From DATAFO01 sp046728935 (lineage in GTDB: Bacteria; Actinomycetota; Thermoleophilia; Solirubrobacterales; 70-9): DNA of 37,643 nt. Shown one piece after another: positions 22,445 to 32,230 of the stretch. The notes beneath the pieces are model-generated. The model saw nothing but the letters and a program-made list of their open reading frames with translations, was not told the origin of the DNA and did no database searches. The stretch is taken from positions 1-37,643 of the forward strand of contig JBKPFS010000039.1 of the NCBI GenBank assembly GCA_046728935.1, in the 5' to 3' direction. A program made the position numbers and the translations under genes. How positions within the stretch are numbered: position 1 is the stretch's first letter; every line of letters starts with the position of its first letter.

Positions 22445-23877
22445 GGCACGCGGTGGATCTCGAACAGATTGGTCCCGAGCTGCTGCTCGGGGAGGCCGGC
22501 GGTGATCCCGATCAGGTCGCCCGGGCTTGCCACGCCCGTCTCGCGCGCCAGCCGGGCGGAGTCGTCGAGGAGCTCCCTGAGGCTCTCCCAGTCCTCGGCG
22601 ATCACACACTGAACGCCGAACAGGAGGTTGAGCCGCCGCACCGTCTCGAGCCGCGGCGAGATCGCGAGCACCGGGACCCGCGGGCGGTGCGCTGAGACGA
22701 GGCGGGCCGTGCGACCGCTGCGCGTCGGCACCACGAGCGCCTTGAGCCCCAGGGTGTAGGTCGATCCGACCGCGGCCCGGGCGACCGAGCCCGCGACGTC
22801 CGCCTCGTCGGTCCCGGCGCGGGTGAAGACCCAGTCGCCGTAGGGCAGCTCCGGCTCGGTCACGCGGGCGATCCGGTCCATCATCCGGACCGCCTCGACC
22901 GGGTAGCGGCCGACGGCGGTCTCCTCGGAGAGCATCACGGCATCGGTGCCCTGCTGGATCGCGTTCGAGACGTCCGAGACCTCCGCGCGGGTGGGCCGCG
23001 GCGACTCGACCATCGAGGCGAGCATCTGGGTGGCCGTGATCGACGGCCGCGAGTAGCGACCCGCGATCGCCAGCAGCCGCCTCTGGACCACAGGCACCTG
23101 CTCGATCGGAAGCTCGATCCCGAGGTCCCCTCGGGCGATCATCACGCCTGCCGTCGCCGCCTTGACGATCTCCTCCGCGTGCTCCGCCGCCTCGGGCTTC
23201 TCGATCTTCGCGATCACCGGGACGTCCGTGCCGGCGGTGCGCACCCGGCGCTCGACCGGGGCGAGGTCCTCGGCGCGTCGGACGAAGGACACGGCGAGCA
23301 GATCGACACCCTGCTCGACGGCGAAGTCAACCCAGTCGAGGTCGTCACGGCCCGCGGCGGGCAGCGCCACGCCGGCGCCCGGCAGGTTGATCCCCTGGTG
23401 GGACGCGAGTGGTCCGCCGGTCTCGACCACGCAGCGGACCTCCTTGCCGGCCGCGTCGGTGACCCGAAGCCTGATCCTGCCGTCCGCCATGAAGATCTCG
23501 CTGCCGGACGACACCGCCTCGGGCAGCCCCTCCCACGAGACGGTGAGCCGCTCCGGGGTGCCCGGCACCTGCTCGGTGGTGAGCGTGAGCTCGCGCCCCG
23601 CCTCGAGGTCGATGACCCCGTTCTCGACATCCCAGATGCGGAGCTTCGGCCCCGGCAGGTCGCCCAGGATCCCCGGCTCCTTGCCGACCTGGCTCGCCGC
23701 CTCGCGAGCCATGGCGAAGTTCTCCTCGTGATCGGAGCGGCTGCCGTGCGAGAAGTTGAAGCGAAAGACGTCGACCCCGGCGCGCAGCAGCTCGGACATC
23801 GCCTCGACGCTGCGCGTCGCGGGCCCGACCGTGGCGACGATCTTCGTTCGCCGATGGTCTCGACCGGCCGGGGTCAT
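22441..23877 (-). CDS. pyk: Pyruvate kinase
   Basis: A 478-residue pyruvate kinase, the usual bacterial length, making ATP and pyruvate from phosphoenolpyruvate. TKIVATVGPATRS at the N-terminus, FRFNFSHGS, the active-site segment VIAKIEKPEA, MIARGDLGIELP and ITATQMLASM are all intact. The C-terminal allosteric domain is present (VVPTRSGRTARLVSAHRP). The ATG overlaps the TGA of the upstream P-type ATPase gene by 4 bp, so its translation is coupled to that transporter. Its stop codon shares CTAG with the opposing thioesterase gene. Confidence 0.96.
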   Translation of the reverse strand: MTPAGRDHRRTKIVATVGPATRSVEAMSELLRAGVDVFRFNFSHGSRSDHEENFAMAREAASQVGKEPGILGDLPGPKLRIWDVENGVIDLEAGRELTLTTEQVPGTPERLTVSWEGLPEAVSSGSEIFMADGRIRLRVTDAAGKEVRCVVETGGPLASHQGINLPGAGVALPAAGRDDLDWVDFAVEQGVDLLAVSFVRRAEDLAPVERRVRTAGTDVPVIAKIEKPEAAEHAEEIVKAATAGVMIARGDLGIELPIEQVPVVQRRLLAIAGRYSRPSITATQMLASMVESPRPTRAEVSDVSNAIQQGTDAVMLSEETAVGRYPVEAVRMMDRIARVTEPELPYGDWVFTRAGTDEADVAGSVARAAVGSTYTLGLKALVVPTRSGRTARLVSAHRPRVPVLAISPRLETVRRLNLLFGVQCVIAEDWESLRELLDDSARLARETGVASPGDLIGITAGLPEQQLGTNLFEIHRVP

Positions 23878-26354
23878 CCGTTCCCGCTCCCCTCCGCGGG
23901 TCCGGCGGGGATCGCCGGGAGCTCGCCGGTCTTCGGAGTGTGAGTCGGCCCCGCGATGTCGCCGCCGTCGCCGCCCTCCTCCGGAAGCTCCAGGCGCTGC
24001 ACGTAGGGCAGCCGCCACAGCACCCCCGCGAGGCCCAGCCCGCCCGCGACGCAAGCCAGGGCGAGGAACCACTGTCCCCCCGCCAGCAGCTCGAGGTCGA
24101 AGAAGTCGCGCACCGGCTCGGCCGCGAGGATCAGCGCGAACAGGGCCCCGAGCCCGGCGACCAGGGCGAGCATGTAGCTCTGGATCGTGATGTGCTCCCG
24201 CCCGGGACCGCGCTCGAGCAGGACGATGAAGCAAAAGCCGAGCACGATCAGGGTCGTGGTTGCCGCCGTTCTCCCCTCGGCGGTCGAGCCGCCGAACACG
24301 TCGTCGACGAACACGAACGACAGCAGCGAGGCGACGCCGATCGAGAGGCCGGCGGGAATCGCGAAGGCCGCCAGCGCGCGAAGCAGCCTGCCCCGGTAGA
24401 GCGGGCCCTCGCTCGGCGCGAGCGCGAGCACGAAGGAGGGGACGCCGATCGTGAGGAAGGCGGCGACGGTGAGCTGCCGGGGAAGGAACGGAAAGGCGTC
24501 GTTGCCGAACAGGGCGGCGATCGTGATCAGGAACCCCGCGTAGACCGACTTGGTCAGGTAGAGGCGCCCGAGGCGATGGATGTTGCGCGCGATCCGGCGC
24601 CCCTCCGCGACCGCGCGGGGGAGCATCGAGAACTGGTCGCGAAGCAGGACGATGTCGGCGATCCCCTTCGTGACCTGACTACCCGATCCCATCGCGACCG
24701 CCAGCCGTGCGCTCTTCAGCGCAGGGACGTCGTTGACGCCGTCGCCGATCATCGCCACGAAGCGGCCGCGGTCGGCGAGCGCCGCGACGAGCGCCTTTTT
24801 CTGCTCCGGCGTGATCCGACAGAAGATCGTGTTGCGCTCCGCGACCTGAGCCAGGTCCCGGCGTTCGTCGGGAAGCTGAGCTCCCTCGATCACGCCCGCG
24901 TCCGGGCTCACGCCGACGGACTGCGCCACCGCCGTGACGGTCTCGCGTGCGTCGCCGGAGATCAGCTTCAGGTCGACCTGCTGGGAGCGCATGAAGTCGA
25001 TCGTCTCGCTCGCATCGTCGCGCAGGCTCTCCTCGAGCACGACCAGCGCCCGGGGCTCGAGCGGCGGCGGGGGCTGCGTCGCGGGGTCCGAGGGAAGCCG
25101 CCCGCGTGCCTCGGCGAACGCGACGACCCGCCGCCCGGCCGCGGTGTGCTTCTCGAGCGCGTGCTGAAGCCCTGGCGTGAGCGTCAGCGAACCGGTTCGA
25201 GCGAGCACGTCCGGAGCGCCCATCACGTAGCTGGCGCCGTTCAGCGTCAGGCCGCTCCACTTCCACGCGGAGGAGAACGGGACCTCGGCCGAGACCTTCT
25301 CCGGGGTGGCCGGGTAGCGCTGGGCAATCGTCTCCAAGGTGCGGTTTCGCTCCCCCGCCGAGGCGGCGAACCGGGCCAGCGCCCGCTCGGCGCCGGCCCC
25401 GGCGGAGTCGGCCACGGCCACCTCCACCAGCTCCAGGCTCCCGTCGGTGAGGGTGCCGGTCTTGTCGACGCAGACGGTGTCGACGGCGGCCAGCGCCTCG
25501 GTGGCCGAGATCTGCTGCACGAGGGTGTTCTGGCGCGCCAGGCGCACCGCCGCGACCGCGAGGGTGACGCTCATCAGCAGGATCAGGCCCTCCGGGATCA
25601 TCGTTACCAGTCCCGCGGTCGCCGTCTGGGCGGCCTCGGTCAGGTCCACGTCTCGCACGGTGAAGGCGAGCAGCAAGAAGATCGCCAGCGGCACCATCAC
25701 GATCGTCGTCGCCGCCAGCACCCGGTTGACCTCGAGCTGAAGGGGGGAGGGGGGATGCCGGAACTGGCGCGCCTCTCCGGCCACCTTCTCGGCGTAGCTG
25801 TCCTCCCGCACGGCGTCGAGCTCGTAGTAGCCGGAGCCCGAGATGCAGAACGAGCCGGAGAGCAGGCGCTCGCCGGTGCGCTTGCGGACCCCGTCCGCCT
25901 CGCCGGTGAGCAGCGACTCGTCCATGGTCAGCCCGCGGGAGGCGATCGCCTCGCCGTCCGCCACGAGCTGGTCGCCGGGCTCGATCCGCACGACGTCGCC
26001 CGGGACCACCTCGTCGGCGCGGAGCTCGACCAGCTCGCCGTCCCGGACCGCCTTGGCCCGCGGCGCCACGAGCAGTGCCAGCTGGTCCAGGGTCTCCTTC
26101 GCCTTCAGCTCCTGGCGGATCCCGATCGCGGAGTTGACCGCTGCGATCAGCCCGAACAGCGCGTCGGCGAACAGCCCCAGCGAGAGGATGAGGATGAAGA
26201 AGACGCCGATGATCGCGTTGAAGAGCGTGAACACGTTGGCGGCGACGATGCTCGCCACCGATCGGCTCGTCGGCGACTCCAGCGGTCCCAGCTTCGCCAG
26301 GCGGCGGGCCGCCTCCGCGCTGGAGAGGCCCCGCGGGTGTGTGTCCGCGCTCAT
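23874..26354 (-). CDS. P-type cation-transporting ATPase (CtpE-like)
   Basis: An 826-residue P-type ATPase pumping a cation across the membrane. The phosphorylated Asp is in CVDKTGTLTDGS, the actuator motif is LTGEAD (instead of TGES), and the hinge is MIGDGVNDVPALKSA. The M4 motif IPEGLIL and the overall layout (2 + 2 + 6 transmembrane helices) resemble mycobacterial CtpE, a calcium transporter, rather than heavy-metal pumps; there is no N-terminal metal-binding domain. The C-terminal 30 residues are hydrophilic and Gly/Pro-rich. ATG 26354 has TATAGA 7 nt upstream (leaderless type). Pyruvate kinase is translated from its end; coupling to a K+/Mg2+-dependent glycolytic enzyme is curious. Calcium or magnesium as substrate is inference. 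Confidence 0.88.
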   Translation of the reverse strand: MSADTHPRGLSSAEAARRLAKLGPLESPTSRSVASIVAANVFTLFNAIIGVFFILILSLGLFADALFGLIAAVNSAIGIRQELKAKETLDQLALLVAPRAKAVRDGELVELRADEVVPGDVVRIEPGDQLVADGEAIASRGLTMDESLLTGEADGVRKRTGERLLSGSFCISGSGYYELDAVREDSYAEKVAGEARQFRHPPSPLQLEVNRVLAATTIVMVPLAIFLLLAFTVRDVDLTEAAQTATAGLVTMIPEGLILLMSVTLAVAAVRLARQNTLVQQISATEALAAVDTVCVDKTGTLTDGSLELVEVAVADSAGAGAERALARFAASAGERNRTLETIAQRYPATPEKVSAEVPFSSAWKWSGLTLNGASYVMGAPDVLARTGSLTLTPGLQHALEKHTAAGRRVVAFAEARGRLPSDPATQPPPPLEPRALVVLEESLRDDASETIDFMRSQQVDLKLISGDARETVTAVAQSVGVSPDAGVIEGAQLPDERRDLAQVAERNTIFCRITPEQKKALVAALADRGRFVAMIGDGVNDVPALKSARLAVAMGSGSQVTKGIADIVLLRDQFSMLPRAVAEGRRIARNIHRLGRLYLTKSVYAGFLITIAALFGNDAFPFLPRQLTVAAFLTIGVPSFVLALAPSEGPLYRGRLLRALAAFAIPAGLSIGVASLLSFVFVDDVFGGSTAEGRTAATTTLIVLGFCFIVLLERGPGREHITIQSYMLALVAGLGALFALILAAEPVRDFFDLELLAGGQWFLALACVAGGLGLAGVLWRLPYVQRLELPEEGGDGGDIAGPTHTPKTGELPAIPAGPAEGSGNG

Positions 26355-26361
26355 CGCTCCA

Positions 26362-26369
26362 TCTATACA
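26362..26369. promoter_or_regulatory. Near-symmetric -10 region upstream of the P-type ATPase
   Basis: TCTATACA gives TATAGA on the minus strand (26362-26367), 7 nt from the ATPase ATG, and TATACA on the plus strand (26364-26369). The minus-strand geometry is leaderless; the plus-strand box could feed the ABC transporter operon. Confidence 0.4.
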
Positions 26370-26395
26370 GGTTCGGTGGGCGGGGGCCGTGGCGC

Positions 26396-26401
26396 TACGA
26401 T
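26396..26401 (+). promoter_or_regulatory. Putative -10 box of the osmolyte transporter operon
   Basis: TACGAT, 9 nt before the TTG at 26411. The hexamer is identical to the one before the ligC start. The spacing suggests a leader of only two or three bases. Confidence 0.35.
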
Positions 26402-26410
26402 CGCCGCGGT

Positions 26411-27606
<1,196 letters not shown>

Positions 27607-27610
<4 letters not shown>

Positions 27611-28377
27611 TCGCGCTGGTCCAGCTCGCCCAGGCGAGCTCCGACTTCTTCCGCAACCGATCGGACACGGACTGCATCCAGGACAACGGCGCCTTCTGCG
27701 TCGGCTGGGTGATCGACAACTTCGGCGACCGCTACGTCACGCCGCTGCTCGAGCACGTCGTCCTCGTCGTCGTCTCGGTCGCGCTCGGCTTCGTGATCGC
27801 GTTCGCGATGGCCCTCACGTCACACCGGCGTCACTGGCTGGTGCCGCCGTTCGTCGGCGCCACCGGCGTGCTCTACACGATCCCCAGCCTCGCCTTCTTC
27901 TTTCTCCTGCTGCCGGTCACCGGCCGCGGGCGGGACACCGCGATCATCGTTCTGACCGCCTACACGCTTCAGATCATCTACCGCAACATCGTCGCCGGGC
28001 TCGCCAACGTCCCCGCCGAGGCCAAGGACGCGGGACGCGGGATGGGGATGACCGACCGCCAGCTTCTGTGGCGGGTCGAGCTGCCGCTCGCCGTGCCGGA
28101 GATCGTCGCCGGCCTGCGGATCGCGACCGTCTCGACCGTGGCGATCGCGACCCTCGCGGTCTTCGCGGGCGGCGGCGGGCTCGGCTCCGAGATCGTGGCC
28201 GGCTCCAACATCACCTTCCGCACCGGCGTCGTCGTCGCGGGCGGCCTCGCGATTCTGATGGCGATCACGTTTGACGTGCTGCTGCTCCTGGTTCAGCGGC
28301 GGTTGGCCCGGTGGCGAATCGGGTCTCGAGAGGAGCGCGCCCGGCGCATGGGATTCCTGCGCTGGCGGGTGGGATGA
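27607..28377 (+). CDS. Osmolyte ABC transporter permease 1
   Basis: A 256-residue membrane permease of the OpuC/ProW family. About six transmembrane helices follow a short outer loop with two Cys (DCIQDNGAFC). The EAA-type coupling loop is AKDAGRGMGMTDRQLLWRVELPLAVPEIV. It starts at a GTG overlapping the ATPase stop by 4 bp (GTGA), so translation is coupled. It pairs with a second permease immediately downstream, giving a heterodimeric channel, as in OpuCB/OpuCD. Confidence 0.92.
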
Positions 28378-28384
28378 AGCCGGG

Positions 28385-29107
28385 ATGACGATGCCGGTTG
28401 CCTTCCTGAGCTCCTTCTCCGGGGCGATCGACTTCATCTTCAGCCAGCGGGAGTCGGTCGGCGGAGGGACCCAAGTCGGGGGCCTCGGCCAGGTCGGCGA
28501 CCTGCTCTGGGAGCATGTGAAGCTGAGCGGAGCGGCACTCGGCGTCTCCCTCACTTTGGCTCTCCCGCTCGGCCTTTACCTGGGCCACCGCGGGCGCGGA
28601 GAGCTGTTCGCGGTCGCCGCGGGGAACGCCGGCCGGGCGCTCCCGGAGCTGGCGGTGATCGCCTTCCTCGTCGCCTTCGTTGGGGTCGGCTTCCTCAACC
28701 TCACGATCGCGCTCTCGATCCTCGGGATCCCGCCGATCCTCACGAACACGTTCGTAGGTATCCGGCAGGTGAACCGCGATGCGGTCGAGGCGGCGCGGGG
28801 CATGGGAATGGGGGAGCCGGCGATCGCCGCCCGCGTCGAGCTTCCCCTCGCCGCGCCGACGATCATGACCGGGGTGCGCACGGCGGCCATCAACATCATC
28901 GCCACCGCGACGATCGCGCCGCTGGCGGGCACGCTCACCCTCGGCGACTTCATCATCAACCGCAACGTCTACGGCGACGACGGCGTGGTCGCGGGCGCGA
29001 TCGTGGTCGCGTTGCTCGCGCTAACCGTGGAGCTCACGCTCGCCGGGGTTCAGCGCCTGGTCACTCCGAGAGGCGTCCGCCTGCAACGCGCCGCGCTGTC
29101 TGCGTAG
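28385..29107 (+). CDS. Osmolyte ABC transporter permease 2
   Basis: A 240-residue permease of the same family. The coupling loop is DAVEAARGMGMGEPAIAARVELPLAAPTIM, and TLTLGDFIINRN and GDDGVVAGAIVVALLAL near the end are typical of OpuCB/CD proteins. The frame is open upstream, but ATG 28385 (MTMPVAFLSS) lies 7 bp after the first permease stop and begins just before the first conserved segment, so the longer version within the previous gene is rejected. It is separated from the binding-protein gene by 56 bp containing a hairpin. Confidence 0.92.
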   Translation: MTMPVAFLSSFSGAIDFIFSQRESVGGGTQVGGLGQVGDLLWEHVKLSGAALGVSLTLALPLGLYLGHRGRGELFAVAAGNAGRALPELAVIAFLVAFVGVGFLNLTIALSILGIPPILTNTFVGIRQVNRDAVEAARGMGMGEPAIAARVELPLAAPTIMTGVRTAAINIIATATIAPLAGTLTLGDFIINRNVYGDDGVVAGAIVVALLALTVELTLAGVQRLVTPRGVRLQRAALSA

Positions 29108-29117
29108 GATCAGGCCA

Positions 29118-29139
29118 GCGCCTCCGTGATCGGAGGCGC
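29118..29139 (+). terminator. Intra-operon hairpin before the binding-protein gene
   Basis: GCGCCTCCG (29118-29126) and CGGAGGCGC (29131-29139) form a perfect 9-bp stem with a TGAT loop. It lies between permease 2 and the substrate-binding lipoprotein gene, 25 nt before the ATG, and may stop 3' decay or allow partial termination so that the binding protein is made in excess. Confidence 0.5.
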
Positions 29140-29163
29140 GTGTGACGAGAGGAGACCCGCCCG

Positions 29164-30144
29164 ATGAGAAACGACCCCCGCCTACGCGCCCTGCTTGCGC
29201 TGATCGCCGCCCTCGCCCTCGTCCTGGGAATCGCCGCCTGCGGCGACGACGACGAGGGCGATGACGGTGGCGGCGAGGCCAGCGCCAACCTGATCGAGGA
29301 GAACCCCGACAACAACGGGGTCGAGATCACGGTCGGCTCGAAGAACTTCACCGAGCAGTTCATCCTCGGCGAGATCTACGCCCAGGCCCTCGAGGCCGCC
29401 GGCTACGACGTCAAGACAGACCTCAACCTCGGTGACGAGCACATCGCGTTCAAGGCGCTCGCGGATGGGGAGATCGACGGCTATCCGGAGTACACCTCGA
29501 CGATCCTGACGTCGATCTTCGACGTAGCCCCTGAGGACGTGCCCTCTGACGCCGAGCAGGCTCGAGAGGACTCGCAGGCCGACTTCGACGAGCTCGGCTT
29601 GGAGGCCTTTCCCCCCACCCCCTTCGCGGACGCCAACGCCGTCGGGCTTCTGACCTCGACCGCGGAGGACCTCGGCGTCAGCACGATCAGCGACCTCGAG
29701 GGCAAGTCGCAAGACCTCGTGCTCGCGGGCTCCCCGGAGTGTCGCCAGCGGATCGACTGCCTGCTCGGCCTCCAGCAGAACTATGGGCTCGAGTTCAAGC
29801 AGTTCACGCCGGTCGACATCGGCCTGCGCTACGAAGTGCTCGACAAGGGCGACGCGGATCTCTCGATCCTGTTCACGAGCGACGCGCAACTCTTCGTCGA
29901 TCCCGACAAGTACACGGTCCTCGAGGACGACAAGCAGGTGCTCCCGGCCGGCAACGTGCTCTTCGTCGCCCGAAATCAGACCGTGGACGAGGCCGGGCCG
30001 GACTTCGGCGACACCATCGAAAAGGTCCAGCAGGACCTCACGCTCGAGGTGATGCAGGAGCTGAACGCCCGGGTGGACATCGACAAGGAGAAGCCCGAGG
30101 ACGCTGCGCGCGAGTACCTCCAGGAGTACGGATACGTCCAGTAG
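29164..30144 (+). CDS. Osmolyte ABC transporter substrate-binding lipoprotein (OpuCC/ProX type)
   Basis: A 326-residue lipoprotein. The signal peptide ends in a lipobox GIAAC with Cys at about 21, followed by an acidic Asp/Glu/Gly linker. The domain begins ITVGSKNFTEQFILGEIYAQALEAAG, the classic opening of OpuAC/ProX glycine betaine-binding proteins, then DGEIDGYPEYTSTI. Ligand-cage aromatic residues are likely among the Tyr in GYPEYT and GLRYEV. There is a good ribosome site GAGGAG. As the last gene of the operon, it captures the compatible solute outside the membrane and delivers it to the two permeases. Confidence 0.94.
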   Translation: MRNDPRLRALLALIAALALVLGIAACGDDDEGDDGGGEASANLIEENPDNNGVEITVGSKNFTEQFILGEIYAQALEAAGYDVKTDLNLGDEHIAFKALADGEIDGYPEYTSTILTSIFDVAPEDVPSDAEQAREDSQADFDELGLEAFPPTPFADANAVGLLTSTAEDLGVSTISDLEGKSQDLVLAGSPECRQRIDCLLGLQQNYGLEFKQFTPVDIGLRYEVLDKGDADLSILFTSDAQLFVDPDKYTVLEDDKQVLPAGNVLFVARNQTVDEAGPDFGDTIEKVQQDLTLEVMQELNARVDIDKEKPEDAAREYLQEYGYVQ

Positions 30145-30192
30145 GGATTGAGCGGCTTGAGTTCGCGCGGCGATAGCGGGTAGCTGGAGCCC

Positions 30193-30843
30193 GTGGCCGC
30201 CGCGGCGATACTCGACGTCGACGGGACGCTCGTCGACACCAACTACCAGCACACGCTCGCCTGGCAGCGTGCGTTTCGCGAGCACGATGTCTCGCTGCCG
30301 GCCTGGCGCATCCATCGGCACATCGGCATGGGCGGCGACCAGATCGTCGCGGCGCTCGTCGGCGACGACATCGAACGAGCCCAGGGCGACTCGATCCGCG
30401 AGTCCGAGGGGCGCCTCTACGGCGAGCTGATCGGGGGGGTGGAGGCGTTCGAGGGCGCCCGCGAGCTGATCGCGGCGCTCAAGGATCGCGATCACACGGT
30501 GGTCCTCGCCAGCTCGGCCAAGTCGGAGGAGGTCGACCACTACCTGGATCTGCTCGACGCCCGCGAGCTCGCCGACGCCTGGACCACCTCCGTCGACGTC
30601 GAGGCGACCAAGCCCGAACCGGACCTCGTCGCGGTGGCGATGGAGAAGGCCGGGGACCTATCCGCGGTGATGGTCGGCGACACCACCTGGGACATCGAGG
30701 CCGCGAAGCGCGCCGAGGTGAAGACGATCGCGCTCCTGACCGGCGGGTTCGCCGAGGCCGAGCTCCGCCGGGCCGGCGCGGCGGCGGTCTTCGAGTCGCC
30801 CCTCGACCTGCTCGAGAACCTCGATTCGACGCCGCTGCGCTGA
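30193..30843 (+). CDS. HAD-family hydrolase (phosphoglycolate phosphatase-like)
   Basis: A 216-residue haloacid dehalogenase-type phosphatase. Motif I is LDVDGTLVDTN with nucleophile Asp8 and general acid Asp10; motif II is VVLASSAKSEE; the motif III lysine is in EATKPEPDLV; motif IV is MVGDTTWDIEAAKRAEVKTI. The helical cap after motif I makes it a subclass I enzyme like Gph or beta-phosphoglucomutase; the substrate is unknown. It starts at GTG with TAGCTG 6 nt upstream and GGAG 4 nt before the start. It is 48 bp after the binding-protein gene and might be read from that operon. A palindromic element follows 13 bp after the stop. Confidence 0.88.
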   Translation: MAAAAILDVDGTLVDTNYQHTLAWQRAFREHDVSLPAWRIHRHIGMGGDQIVAALVGDDIERAQGDSIRESEGRLYGELIGGVEAFEGARELIAALKDRDHTVVLASSAKSEEVDHYLDLLDARELADAWTTSVDVEATKPEPDLVAVAMEKAGDLSAVMVGDTTWDIEAAKRAEVKTIALLTGGFAEAELRRAGAAAVFESPLDLLENLDSTPLR

Positions 30844-30856
30844 TAGGGTCGCGCGG

Positions 30857-30894
30857 TTGACGCCTTAGTGGCGCATACCGCCAATAAGGCGTCG
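30857..30894. repeat. Palindromic element between the HAD and WS/DGAT genes
   Basis: Symmetric about 30876: GACGCCTTA (30859-30867) pairs with TAAGGCGTC (30885-30893), a G-A mismatch, then TGGCG (30869-30873) with CGCCA (30879-30883), loop CATAC. It aligns without gaps to the element at 19393 with the same axis. It ends 14 nt before the -10 box of the WS/DGAT gene, so it overlaps where a -35 box would lie. Confidence 0.75.
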
Positions 30895-30907
30895 AGGGCG
30901 GCTGGCG

Positions 30908-30913
30908 GATAAT
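30908..30913 (+). promoter_or_regulatory. Putative -10 box of the WS/DGAT gene
   Basis: GATAAT, 6 nt before the ATG at 30920, with no ribosome site between. It is one of the clearest leaderless-type promoters in the window. Confidence 0.5.
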
Positions 30914-30919
30914 CGGCGC

Positions 30920-32221
30920 ATGACGGGGACGTCAGGCGACGAGCTATCCGTTGACGATGCGCGGATCCTCGCGCTCGAGTCGGGCGCGATCGCCGGTCAC
31001 ACGCTGAAGCTGCTTGTTCTCGAGGCGGGGGTCGAGCCGCTGCGGCTCGACCAGCTTCGAGAGCTCGTTGCGAATCGAATTGCGAGTGAGCCGCGCGCCA
31101 CCGAGCGCGTCGAGTTCCCGGGGGACCGCCCTCCGCGATGGATCGAGGACGAGCGCTTCGACGTCGCGGCCCACGTCAGGGAGCGTGAGCTCGACGGCGG
31201 CGACCAGGAGGCGCTGTGGAAGCTCGCCGGCACGATCATGAGCGAGCGACTCGATCACTCACGTCCACTGTGGGCACTGGATCTGGTTGGGCCGCTCGAC
31301 GACGGCCGCCAGGCCATCGTGGCGCGGATCCATCATGCGATGGCCGACGGGATCAGCTGCATGCGAGTGCTGGATGCGGTGCTCTGGGACGCCGCTTCCA
31401 AGCCGGGCGACCGTCGGGCCTCAGGGGCGTCCCGAGTCACGGGGCGTGGATCATCGGGTCACCGCCGGGCCCGCGAGTTGGTCGAGATGCCGGGCGCGAT
31501 CTGGCGCGAGCTGGTCGGTCGTGCTTCGGAGTCACCGCTGGATCGCACCATCGGCACAGCACGGAGCCTCGCGTTCGTCAACGCCTCCCTCACCGAGTTG
31601 AAGCGGATCGGCAACGCATTGCCGGGTCACGTCACCGTGAACGACGTGCTCCTGGCCGTCGTCGCCGGCGGCTTGGCGGACTGGTGGCGGACCTCGCGGG
31701 GCCGACTGCCGCACATCAGGGCCCAGATCCCGGTCAGCCTCCACAGCCGGGACCACCAAGGGAGCGAGATCGGGAATCGGGACTCCTTTCTCAACATCGA
31801 CCTGCCCATCGGCGAACCAGATCCATTGGCGCGCCTACGTCGAATCAACGCGGAGACCGCGAAGCGAAAACGCCTCGGCGACGCCGAGGAGCTTTACGAC
31901 CTCTTCCACGCGCTCGGGCGCGTCGGTGCGCTCGACCGCGCCGCGGGGCGTCTCGCCTCCGGCCCGCGCGAGTTCAGCCTCTCGGTCTCCAACGTTCCCG
32001 GGCCCCACACGGCCATCCGCGTCGCCGACCGCGGCGTCGAGCTGCTCGGGTCGGCTGCCGAGCCTGCCCAGCGCCACGCGCTTCGGGTCTCAGCCCTCTC
32101 GTGCGAGGACGCGATCACGATCGGCCTGTGCACGGATCCCGAGGCGCTACCGGGCGTCGAGAGCCTGGCAGCGGCGTTCGATGACTCGCTGGCGGAGCTT
32201 CGCGCGGCGACGATCGACTAG
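30920..32221 (+). CDS. Wax ester synthase/diacylglycerol acyltransferase (WS/DGAT)
   Basis: A 433-residue acyltransferase of the bacterial WS/DGAT family that makes wax esters or triacylglycerol from acyl-CoA. The catalytic motif HHxxxDG is intact as HHAMADG at 138-144. VNDVLLAVVAGGLADWW and the C-terminal FSLSVSNVPGPHTAIRVADRGVE match the family (ND, NVPGP). It is slightly shorter than the ~460-residue norm and lacks a membrane helix, as usual; it would sit at the inner face of the membrane or on lipid droplets. The promoter is probably leaderless. An F420-type oxidoreductase gene starts 9 bp after its stop, so the two are likely co-transcribed. Confidence 0.9.
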   Translation: MTGTSGDELSVDDARILALESGAIAGHTLKLLVLEAGVEPLRLDQLRELVANRIASEPRATERVEFPGDRPPRWIEDERFDVAAHVRERELDGGDQEALWKLAGTIMSERLDHSRPLWALDLVGPLDDGRQAIVARIHHAMADGISCMRVLDAVLWDAASKPGDRRASGASRVTGRGSSGHRRARELVEMPGAIWRELVGRASESPLDRTIGTARSLAFVNASLTELKRIGNALPGHVTVNDVLLAVVAGGLADWWRTSRGRLPHIRAQIPVSLHSRDHQGSEIGNRDSFLNIDLPIGEPDPLARLRRINAETAKRKRLGDAEELYDLFHALGRVGALDRAAGRLASGPREFSLSVSNVPGPHTAIRVADRGVELLGSAAEPAQRHALRVSALSCEDAITIGLCTDPEALPGVESLAAAFDDSLAELRAATID

Positions 32222-32230
32222 CGTCCCCGC

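Noticed and set aside
26339..26410. GTG 26339 as the start of the osmolyte ATPase
   Set aside because: It would overlap the divergent P-type ATPase start by 16 bp and add residues unlike the family; the promoter-like boxes lie after it.
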